A stretch of DNA of 64,000 bases from CAVUPF01 sp963777915. GTDB taxonomy: Bacteria > Actinomycetota > Thermoleophilia > Solirubrobacterales > 70-9. How positions within the stretch are numbered: the stretch's first letter is position 1; each line of letters begins with the position of its first letter. The notes under the pieces were generated by a model, which was not told where the DNA came from, searched no databases, and saw nothing but the letters and a program-made list of their open reading frames with translations. Where the stretch lies: positions 1,178,001 to 1,242,000 of the forward strand of contig CAVZSH010000005.1 of NCBI GenBank assembly GCA_963777915.1, in the 5' to 3' direction. A program made the position numbers and the translations under genes. Positions 42,401 through 52,334 of this stretch are shown here, in pieces.

Positions 42401-43593
42401 TCAGGACGCGCCAGCGCGGGGGGCGGAGCCGCGCTGGCGGGTCGAGTCGACGACCGCGCGAACGGAGGTAGGCGGAGTCGCGGAACACCAAACGGGGGGC
42501 AGGCCTTTGTCCTGCCAGATCCGGTCGTCGGGGTGGACGAGCACGCTGCGCTCGCCGAGGACCGCCGTGGTGTCCGGGTCGAAGATGTATTCGTCTTCAA
42601 AGCCGTCCTTGTCGTCGAAGACGATCGCGTCGCCCTTGCGGACGGCGAGGTCGGTGGCGTGGGTCTTCACCTCGATCCCCGGCATTTCGGCGAGGGTGTC
42701 GAAGGTGGCGGCGCGGAGCTTCGGGGTCGCGCTTGGATTGCTGAGGATGCTGAAGAGGGCCTCGATGGTCTCTTCGACGTTCATCGGCTTCCGTCCGCGC
42801 TGCCGAGACCCTTGGTGGTGTTGCGCTGGACCGCGTGGCGGAGCGCTTCTGGGCGGGTCGGCAGCTTGTTCACCAGCGGGAGCCCCCTGTTGGGACCGAA
42901 GCGCGACCGGGCGGCTTCGGGCGTTGGACGTCGTAGACCCCGCGCCGCGCCTCCAGCACGCGGCCGCCGCCCTTGATGAGGAATACGTCGTCTTGGCGTT
43001 GCACCGCTCGGGTCGAAGGTCCCCGGCAGCGGCGAGCCTGCCCGCTGCCAGCGCCGCCGTTCGGCCGGCGAGATGAACTGGGGCGCCCCCATGACTTCGC
43101 GCTCGCGCCCCGCGCTCGGCCCGCTCCAGCTTTCCAGCACGACCGGGACGAGCGCGGTGTAGGTGCCGGGCGCGCCGCGCCGGTGCAGCGGTCCCCCCTC
43201 GCATCCTGGCGGCCCGCCGTCCAGCCGCGCAGTTCGAGCAGCTTCGCCTTCGCGTAGACGAACTGGCCTTCCTTCGGCAGCGGCGCCGGCGCGACGTTCC
43301 CGGCCGCAGCGATCGCGGCGGTCCGTCGCAGCACCTCCGCCGCGGCCGGCTGGGTCGAGGACCCGGAGCTGAGGACGACGAGGGCGGTGACGGCGACGGC
43401 GAGAGTTGCGGCGCCCAGCGCGAGCACGAGGCGCCGCGGAGACGTCGGCCCCAGGCTGCGAGGGAGCCGGCTGCTCGTCGTCCAGATCGGCGAGCAGCTC
43501 GCCTTCCATCGCCTTGAAATCAAGCCCGTCGAGCCGCGCGCCGCCGACTGGGTCAGCGACGGCGAGCGCCCGCTCTATCTCGCGCGTCTTCAT
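42401..43593 (-). pseudogene. Second CU044_5270-family protein, frameshifted
   Basis: Begins at ATG 43593 (MKTREIERALAVADPVGGAR). After LLADLDDEQPA the frame shifts to a membrane helix LVLALGAATLAVAVTALVVL and TQPAAAEVLRRTAAIAAAGN. Further shifts follow, and the end MNVEETIEALFSILSNPSAT, GIEVKTHATDLAVRKGDAIV FDDKDGFEDEYIFDPDTTAV LGERSVLVHPDD is in yet another frame. It is a diverged paralogue of the protein at 40401. The start overlaps the stop of the sigma remnant (ATGA), showing the original coupled pair. Confidence 0.7.
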
Positions 43594-44166
43594 CTTGCTT
43601 CCACATTGTCGAGTGCCAGGCATCGACCAACCGCCGATTCGCCTTGCGCCAGCAAGGTCCGCAACCGACGCCGGGCGCGATGCAGGCGACTGCGTGCTGC
43701 GAGCGAGGAGATCCCCAGGACCTTCGCCGCCTGCCCCGGCGAGAGCTCCTCCAGGAGACGAGCAGCAGCAGCTCGCGATCCTCGTCTCCGAGCCGCGCCA
43801 TCGCCCGCAGGACCTCCGCCGCCTCGCCACCCGGCACGGCGTCGGTCGCGAGCTCGGTCCGCAGCGACTCGGCGAGACGCCGTCCCAGCTTGGTGCGCCG
43901 CCGCTCAGCGCGGTGCTGATTGGCGATCACTCGCCGCGCGACTCCATAGAGCCAGAGCCGCGCCTCCTCGTCGACCGGGACCTCACCAGCCGCCGCCAGG
44001 CGACCAGGAAGGTCTCGGCGACGACGTCGGCTGCGTCCTCCGGGCCGGCGGCGCGCCGCAACGCGTAGCCGGTGATCTCCCGGCCGTGGTCGCGGTAGAG
44101 ACGGGAGAGCCGCGCCTCTGCCGGCTCGCGCGGGAGCGTCTCGCTCAGCGTCGATTCTTGGGCCAT
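43590..44166 (-). pseudogene. Second ECF sigma factor, two frameshifts
   Basis: Starts MAQESTLSETLPREPAEARL, with region 2 YRDHGREITGYALRRAAGPE DAADVVAETFLVAWRRL. A one-base change near 43990 shifts into DEEARLWLYGVARRVIANQH RAERRR through LGDEDRELLLLVSW. A missing G near 43760 (cctggagg for cctgggagg) shifts again into EELSPGQAAKVLGISSLAAR SRLHRARRRLRTLL, the region 4 helix-turn-helix, ending at TGA 43590. With the two bases corrected it would be a complete ECF sigma factor of about 190 residues. Confidence 0.78.
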
Positions 44167-44506
44167 CGCCTACACATCTCCGGTTCTCGCTCAGCGTTGC
44201 ATGGCCAACAGTGGCGCCAGTCGATTCATGGCCTCCAGATGGGATCGCTCCTCGAGGAAAGCGGACACGAACTCGGGCTAATGCGGACGACGCTTCTCGT
44301 CGTGGGTGTCGCTCGAAGGGGCGGACGGGCGGTGGGGTGGGTCGAATCGTGCCCCTCCTGCGTCTTGTAGACGCCAATGGAAGATGCAACCGCAACGCAT
44401 CTGCAGCCCGGCCCTCGGCCCCCCGCGGTGCCACGAGACGATACCGGCGAGCCTGATCCGCTTCGAGGGGCGTCAGAGGGCGCCAGAGAGACGAGAGCAA
44501 CCGCCG
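44167..44506. other. Intergenic, nothing recognised
   Basis: About 340 bases between the divergent second sigma remnant and the excisionase-like gene. Open frames on both strands have no recognisable motifs. It presumably contains promoters for the two divergent genes, but none was identified with confidence. Confidence 0.4.
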
Positions 44507-44783
44507 GTGAGCGCTCTGCGCCTCGACGTCTCCGAGGAGCTGGTCGAGCGCATCGCCGAACGAGCCGCCGAAGCTGATAGTCAAGCGAGGTGCTCAGCCC
44601 GAGGAGGACGGTTGGCTGCGCGGCGCCGAAAGGATCGCCGCTTACATCGACAGCCCCCGCTCGCGCGTCTACGCGCTCGCCTCGGCGCGGCGCATCCCCG
44701 TCCACCACGACGGCTCGGCGCTGATCGCCCGTCGCTCGGAGCTGGACCAGTGGCTTCGCGTAGGTGGTGGGCGGCGACCGTGA
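44507..44783 (+). pseudogene. Excisionase-like HTH protein, one frameshift
   Basis: GTG 44507 opens ALRLDVSEELVERIAERAAE. One extra A near 44571 then breaks the frame; the continuation LIVKRGAQPEEDGWLRGAER IAAYIDSPRSRVYALASARR IPVHHDGSALIARRSELDQW L ends at TGA 44781. The second half is the MerR/AlpA-like excisionase helix-turn-helix (choose-helix, PVHHDGSA wing, final ELDQW). Such proteins are recombination directionality factors or small regulators and are usual partners of actinobacterial integrases. Its place beside the right end supports the element model. Confidence 0.7.
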
Positions 44784-44910
44784 GGCGCCGCCACGACATC
44801 ACTCTCACTCGATGCCGAGAAAAAGCGATGCGCCCCACAGTGCTGCCGTTGTAACGCGGACTGCTACGAGGACCTCTGGAGGGTCCTTCCGACTACATCG
44901 CTTCTGCATC

Positions 44911-44931
44911 GCGTTGCCCTGAGCGTTGCCC
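44911..44931. repeat. Paired 11-bp repeats, right end
   Basis: gcgttgccctg (44911-44921) and gcgttgccc (44923-44931), preceded by catc as at the left end. They lie about 104 bp inside the right core repeat. On the minus strand they would encode an integrase-like C-terminal stretch (GNAQGNAM), so this may be duplicated integrase 3' DNA or arm sites. Confidence 0.55.
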
Positions 44932-44970
44932 CCAGCCCTTTCGAGACCCAAAACGGCGTCTCCGAAACTA

Positions 44971-45002
44971 GTCAGATTTGGCTTATTAGAGCCAAATCTG
45001 AC
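44971..45002. repeat. 13-bp inverted repeat near right end
   Basis: GTCAGATTTGGCT-TATTAG-AGCCAAATCTGAC, perfect over 13 bp. It lies between the 11-bp repeats and the core repeat and shares TTGGCT/AGCCA with the hairpin at the left end. There is no T-run of terminator quality on either side. Confidence 0.65.
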
Positions 45003-45034
45003 CTAAAATTACTGCCCGGTTCCGCTGGCTTTCG

Positions 45035-45055
45035 CTCGAACTCATAGATCGGCAT
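45035..45055. repeat. Right attachment repeat (21 bp)
   Basis: Identical to 32992-33012. Read on the minus strand it encodes the first seven residues of FmdB (MPIYEFE) and then runs into unrelated codons, so it is a duplicated core rather than a second gene. Confidence 0.85.
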
Positions 45056-45065
45056 ACGGAGCCTT

Positions 45066-45071
45066 TATAAT
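45066..45071 (+). promoter_or_regulatory. -10 box of panC promoter
   Basis: A perfect TATAAT 25 bases before the panC ATG. The corresponding -35 window falls within the right copy of the 21-bp repeat and is a poor match to TTGACA. In the uninterrupted chromosome this segment would separate fmdB and panC and could serve both. Confidence 0.5.
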
Positions 45072-45096
45072 CGTTTGAGGCCGTGACCCCAAGGGC

Positions 45097-45999
45097 ATGG
45101 ACCCCATGGAACCCCGACTGAGCGACTCCCTGCTTGCGAGAAACGACGGCGTGCGAATAGTTCGCGCCAAGGCCGAGCTGCGCGACGCGCTGGCCGAAAC
45201 GCGCGGCATTGGGCGCTCGGTCGGTCTCGTCCCGACCATGGGCTACCTGCACGAGGGACACCTCTCGCTGCTGCGCACCGCCCGCGCCGAGTGCGACGTC
45301 ATCGTCATGAGCCTCTTCGTCAACCCGGCTCAGTTCGGTCCCGGCGAGGACCTCGACCGCTACCCCCGCGACGAGGAGCGCGACACGCGCCTCGCCGCGG
45401 AGGCCGGCGTTGACCTTCTCTACGCGCCGCCGGTGGAGGAGGTCTACCCGACGGGCTTTTCCACCGAGGTCGAGGTCAAGGGCCTGACCGAGGTGCTGTG
45501 CGGCGACCCGGCACATCGCGGTGCCGGCCACTTCCACGGCGTCACCACGGTGGTCGCGAAGCTCTTCAACACCGTCCAGCCCGAGGTCGCCTACTTCGGC
45601 CAGAAGGACGCCCAGCAGGCGGCTGTGATCCGCCGCATGGCGCGTGACCTCGACTTCCCGGTGCGGATCGAGGTGCTGCCAACGGTGCGCGAACCGGACG
45701 GCCTGGCGCTGAGCTCCCGCAACGCATACCTAGGCGCTGAGGACCGGAAGCGGGCGACGGCGATACCGCGGGCGCTGCGCGCCGCCGAGAAGCGAGCGCT
45801 AGCCGAGTCGCTTGCCGCAGGCCTCGCCGCCGCTCGCCACGAGCTGGAAGCAGCTGGCATCGAGCCCGAGTACCTGGAGGCATGCGACGTCGAGGAGCTC
45901 CGCCCGGTTGGCGAGCTGAACGGCCGGCCGGTGCTCATCGCGCTCGCCGCCCGGGTCGGCGGTGCTCGCCTGATCGACAACGTCCTGATCCAACCCTGA
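45097..45999 (+). CDS. panC: Pantothenate synthetase
   Basis: A 300-residue enzyme that condenses pantoate and beta-alanine with ATP to make pantothenate. Motifs: LVPTMGYLHEGHLSLLR with the HxGH ATP motif, FVNPAQFGPGEDLDRYPRDE, FGQKDAQQAAVIRRM, and the KMSKS-like SSRNAYL. The N-terminal 15 residues before VRIVRAK are non-conserved; ATG 45097 is the first start after the TATAAT. It heads a panC-panD-panB operon whose three products cover three steps of the pathway. Confidence 0.96.
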   Translation: MDPMEPRLSDSLLARNDGVRIVRAKAELRDALAETRGIGRSVGLVPTMGYLHEGHLSLLRTARAECDVIVMSLFVNPAQFGPGEDLDRYPRDEERDTRLAAEAGVDLLYAPPVEEVYPTGFSTEVEVKGLTEVLCGDPAHRGAGHFHGVTTVVAKLFNTVQPEVAYFGQKDAQQAAVIRRMARDLDFPVRIEVLPTVREPDGLALSSRNAYLGAEDRKRATAIPRALRAAEKRALAESLAAGLAAARHELEAAGIEPEYLEACDVEELRPVGELNGRPVLIALAARVGGARLIDNVLIQP

Positions 46000-46019
46000 A
46001 CAAGGCAAAGGGGAGCTAA

Positions 46020-46400
46020 ATGCAGAGGCAGATGCTGAAGTCGAAGATCCACCGGGCAACGGTGACCGACTGCGACGTCGACTACATCGGCAGCATCACC
46101 ATCGACACCGAGCTGATGGCGAGTGCCGATCTGATCACCAACGAGCAGGTGCACGTCTGGGACATCGACAACGGCGCCCGCTTCGTCACCTACGCGATCG
46201 ACGGTGGGCCCGGCTCGGGAACGATGCAGGTAAACGGTGCAGCGGCGCACCTGACCCGCCCCGGCCACAGGATCATCGTCGCCTCCTTCGGCGCCTACGA
46301 CGAGAGCGATCTGGAGACCTACTCGCCAATCGTCGTCCATGTCGACGACGCCAACCGAGCCGTCGCCGTCGACAGCCACCCGGAGGTGCTCCTCTCATGA
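46020..46400 (+). CDS. panD: Aspartate 1-decarboxylase
   Basis: A 126-residue pyruvoyl enzyme making beta-alanine from aspartate. The self-cleavage site is plain in VDYIGSITID (Gly-Ser), preceded by the catalytic lysine of MLKSKIHRATVTD. NGAAAHLTRPGHRIIVASFG is also conserved. A ribosome-binding site AAAGGGGAG lies just before ATG 46020. It ends in ATGA overlap with panB and supplies the second substrate of PanC. Confidence 0.97.
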   Translation: MQRQMLKSKIHRATVTDCDVDYIGSITIDTELMASADLITNEQVHVWDIDNGARFVTYAIDGGPGSGTMQVNGAAAHLTRPGHRIIVASFGAYDESDLETYSPIVVHVDDANRAVAVDSHPEVLLS

Positions 46401-47332
46401 GCAGGGGCGTCCGTGGACAGGCTGCCGCGGCGCCAGCCGCGCGCAAGCCGGTGACGCTGCCCCGCCTTGCCGAGATGAAGAAAGCGGGCGAGCCGATCGT
46501 GATGGTCACCGCCTATGACTATCCCTCGGCGAGGGCCGCTGAGGAGGCCGGCGTCGACATCGTCTTGGTGGGCGATACCGCGGCGATGGTAGTCCTCGGC
46601 TACCCGGGCACCGAGCCCGTCTCGATGGACGAGATGGTGATGCTCGGCAAGGCGGTTCGCCGTGGGCTGCGAGCGCCGCTGATGGTCGGCGACATGCCGA
46701 TGGGGAGCTATGAGGCCAGCAACGAGATCGCCGTCCAAAGCGCTCAGCGACTCGTCAAGGAGACCGGCTGCCAGGTCGTGAAGCTGGAGGCTGGGGGAAC
46801 CTCGGTCGAGCGGGCGCGGGCAATCGTCCGATCGGGGATTCCGGTGATGGGCCACGTCGGCCTTACGCCGCAGACCGCCACCGCGCTCGGGGGCTACAGG
46901 ACCCAGGGCAAGACGGCCCAAGGGGCGATTCAGCTCTGCGAGGACGCGCTGGCGCTGCAATCCGTTGGCTGCTTCGCGATCGTCTTTGAGGCCATCCCCG
47001 CCGCAATCACGGAGGCGATCGTCGAGAAGCTCGACATCCCCACGATCGGGATAGGCGCAGGCCCTGCCACTTCCGGGCAGGTGCTCGTCTTTCACGACCT
47101 GCTGGGCATCACCACAGGCCGGATGGCCAAGTTCGTCAAGCGCTACACCGACATCCACGAGGAGATGGTGCGAGGGCTGGGCGAGTACACCGACGAGGTC
47201 CGCTCCCGCCACTTCCCAGAACCCGATCACGTCTACAGCGTCGAGCCAGCTGAGCTGGCGGAGTTCAGGCGATACCTGGATCAGGAGAGCCTGGCGTCGC
47301 AGAAGGCGTGGGATTGGGAGCCGTTGCCGTAG
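46397..47332 (+). CDS. panB: 3-methyl-2-oxobutanoate hydroxymethyltransferase
   Basis: A 311-residue TIM-barrel enzyme adding a hydroxymethyl group from methylene-THF to 2-oxoisovalerate, giving ketopantoate. Motifs: VTAYDYPSARAAEEAGVDIV LVGDTAAM with the metal aspartate, MVGDMPMGSYE, KLEAG, MGHVGLTPQT, and GIGAGPATSGQVLVFHDLLG. It is coupled to panD by ATGA. No panE (ketopantoate reductase) is in the window. Confidence 0.97.
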   Translation: MSRGVRGQAAAAPAARKPVTLPRLAEMKKAGEPIVMVTAYDYPSARAAEEAGVDIVLVGDTAAMVVLGYPGTEPVSMDEMVMLGKAVRRGLRAPLMVGDMPMGSYEASNEIAVQSAQRLVKETGCQVVKLEAGGTSVERARAIVRSGIPVMGHVGLTPQTATALGGYRTQGKTAQGAIQLCEDALALQSVGCFAIVFEAIPAAITEAIVEKLDIPTIGIGAGPATSGQVLVFHDLLGITTGRMAKFVKRYTDIHEEMVRGLGEYTDEVRSRHFPEPDHVYSVEPAELAEFRRYLDQESLASQKAWDWEPLP

Positions 47333-47338
47333 TAGGGC

Positions 47339-47926
47339 TCACCCATTCCACTCGATCTGCCTGATCACCTTCGCGGGGACTCCAGCTGCGATCACGCCTG
47401 AGGGCAGGGAGGTTGTGACAACGGAGTTGGCGCCTATCACGCAACGATCGCCGATGCTGACGCCGCTGGTGACAACGCAGTTGACGCCGAACCAGCAGTT
47501 GGAACCGATCTCGACCGGGCCCTTCGAGGTAAAGCCCTGCCAGGTGATCGGCGTGTCGGGATCGGCGTAGCGGTGGTCGGCGTCGCCGACGAAGCAGCCG
47601 TTTGCAAACATCGTGTGGTCACCGATCGCGATGCGCTCGTAGGCGGCGAGCATCGTGTTGCGGTTAAGGAAGCAGCCCGCTCCGATCTCGATCCTCGCCT
47701 GAGGCGCCAGGGTAAGCCAGCAACCGGGCTCGAGCAGGGTGCCCTCGCCGATCTTCAGCCGGCCCTCCTCAAGCGCCTCCAGCACCTCGCCCTCGACCGG
47801 CCGTCGGATGAAAAAGCCCCCGCGGGCAGCGTGGCGGGCGAGCCGCCAGCGACGCAGGCGGCGACGGTTGCGCTCATACCAGCGGCGCTTCGCCCACCAC
47901 AGCCTCCAGCTCCGTAGCTCGGACAC
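47339..47926 (-). CDS. Hexapeptide-repeat acyltransferase
   Basis: A 195-residue left-handed beta-helix acyltransferase. After a basic N-terminus (WAKRRWYERNRRRLRRWRLA) come hexapeptide turns (IGEGTLLEPGCWLTL, IEIGAGCFLNRNTMLA, IAIGDHTMFANGCFVGDADH) and the C-terminal GVSIGDRCVIGANSVVTTSL. The acetyl-CoA-dependent O- or N-acetylation of a sugar, as in polysaccharide synthesis, is likely; the acceptor is unknown. GTG 47926 is chosen because upstream sequence is antisense to the ROK gene. It converges with panB. Confidence 0.85.
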   Translation of the reverse strand: MSELRSWRLWWAKRRWYERNRRRLRRWRLARHAARGGFFIRRPVEGEVLEALEEGRLKIGEGTLLEPGCWLTLAPQARIEIGAGCFLNRNTMLAAYERIAIGDHTMFANGCFVGDADHRYADPDTPITWQGFTSKGPVEIGSNCWFGVNCVVTSGVSIGDRCVIGANSVVTTSLPSGVIAAGVPAKVIRQIEWNG

Positions 47927-47993
47927 GCGCCTAGCTTTCCAAAGCCTCCCGCAGTAGGGTCGGCTCGCAATCCGGCCAGGAGGGGAATCGAGC

Positions 47994-48967
47994 GTGAGTC
48001 CGACCAAAGACGAGATGCGCGGGGGCATCGACCTAGGGGGGACGAAGATCCAGACCGCGATCGTCGATGGCGGCGGTAAGGTCTTGGGCGAGTCGCGCCA
48101 GCCGACTCCGACCAGCGGCGGGCCGCAGGATGTGGCAGACGCGATGGTCGCCGCGCTGCGCGAGGCGGCCGGTGAAGCCGGGGTCGAGACCAGCGCACTG
48201 GATGGCGTCGGCGTCGGCTCGCCCGGCGACGTCGACGAGGCAAGCGGCGTCGTCTCCGGCGCGCGCAACCTGCCCGGCTGGGACAACAGCTTCCCGCTCG
48301 CCGAAGTCCTGATGAAAGACCTCGGCGCCGAGGTGCGGGTCGGCAACAACGTCCAGGTCGCTACCGAGGCCGAGTTCCACCTCGGTGCCGGCAGGGAGTT
48401 CCAGAGCCTGATCGGCGTCTTCTGGGGCACCGGAGTCGGCGGCGGACTGGTGCTCGGCGGAGAGCCGTGGCTGGGCCGGGGCGCCGCCGGCGAGATCGGC
48501 CACATGGTCGTCAAGCGCGGCGGTGCCAAGTGCCCCTGCGGGCGCAAGGGCTGCCTAGAGGCCTACGCTGGACGAGCCGCGATGGAGGCCGAGGCGAGGC
48601 GCCAGCATGCGGAGGGGGTCAAGACCGATCTCTTCAAGCTGATGCAAAAACACGACCGCGACCGGCTGACCAGCGGCATCTGGGAGCGGGCTCTTGATCA
48701 CGGAGACCACCTTGCCGAGAATCTGCTCGACCGAGCGATCGAGGCCCTCGGCACCGGCATCGCCTCGGCGGTCAATCTACTCGATCCCGAAGCAGTGATA
48801 ATTGGTGGAGGGCTCGGCGTCCGTTTCGGCGAGCGCTACATGGAGGCGCTGACCAAGGAGATGGCCAAGCACCTCTTCGTCGACGAGCGGCCTCCGGCGG
48901 TTCGGGTCGCCTCACTGGGCGACCTCGGCGGGGCGATCGGCGCTTCGCTTCTCTTCGCCCGCCCGGC

Positions 48968-48971
<4 letters not shown>
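47994..48971 (+). CDS. ROK-family sugar kinase (glucokinase-like)
   Basis: A 325-residue ROK protein without a DNA-binding domain, hence a kinase. The ATP loop is GIDLGGTKIQTAIVDGG, the catalytic region ARNLPGWDNSFPL and VGNNVQVATEAEF, and the zinc site CPCGRKGCLEAYAG follows a histidine in GEIGHMVV. Glucokinases of this family phosphorylate glucose or mannose. An AGGAGGGG lies upstream of GTG 47994. It converges with uvrA (four-base overlap of the ends). Confidence 0.9.
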
Positions 48972-51847
<2,876 letters not shown>

Positions 51848-51956
51848 TGCGCCCGATTCTACGCAGGCGAACGGTTGTTCCCCTCGCCTTGCGCCGAAGC
51901 CCGAACGACGTTAGCGTGCGAAAGCGGACAGGGAGACTCGCTATTGAGGAGGAAAG

Positions 51957-52334
51957 ATGTCAAACGTCGAGACAGCCCGATCCGCATATGAGGCCTTCGG
52001 CCGCGGAGACCTGGCGGCGCTTCAGGAGTCATTCGCAGAGAACGCTGTCTGGGTAACTTCAGACGAGCTTCCGCTCGGGGGGAGAACCAGTGGCCGTGAG
52101 CAGATCATCGCCAACTTCGCCCAGATCCCCAGCTATTGGTCCTCGTTCAGCGTCGAGCCAGAGGAGTTCATCGACGCCGGCGATTACATCGTGGTCAGGG
52201 GGACGCAGCGCGCCGGCAACGAGCGCGGCAGTTTCGAGGCCCCCTACGTTCACGTGATGAAGTTCCAGGACGGCAAGCTAGTGCTGGGCGAGTTCCATAC
52301 CGACTCGGCCAAGGCCGCGAAGCTGCTGGCCTAG
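51957..52334 (+). CDS. SnoaL/NTF2-like protein
   Basis: A 125-residue cone-shaped alpha+beta protein of the SnoaL-like family: SNVETARSAYEAFGRGDLAA LQESFAENAVWV, then GREQIIANFAQIP and YVHVMKFQDGKLVLGEFH. These bind or isomerise hydrophobic small molecules; the specific function is unknown. A strong AGGAGGAAAG precedes ATG 51957. It sits between uvrA and uvrB in the opposite direction and its end overlaps uvrB by four bases. Confidence 0.85.
   Translation: MSNVETARSAYEAFGRGDLAALQESFAENAVWVTSDELPLGGRTSGREQIIANFAQIPSYWSSFSVEPEEFIDAGDYIVVRGTQRAGNERGSFEAPYVHVMKFQDGKLVLGEFHTDSAKAAKLLA

Larger units (their letters stand above)
33013..45034. mobile_element. 12-kb integrative element inserted at fmdB start
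   Basis: Bounded by a 21-bp direct repeat, with an integrase gene immediately inside the left end and an excisionase-like HTH gene inside the right end. Each end has, from core inward, an inverted repeat and a pair of 11-bp repeats about 100 bp from the core. Cargo is three tandem exported propellers, a secreted-protein pseudogene, a structured non-coding segment, and two ECF sigma/CU044_5270 modules in decay. Integrase, excisionase and most cargo carry frameshifts, so it looks immobilised. No conjugation, replication or phage structural genes are visible. It replaces the ancestral fmdB-panC junction. Confidence 0.8.
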
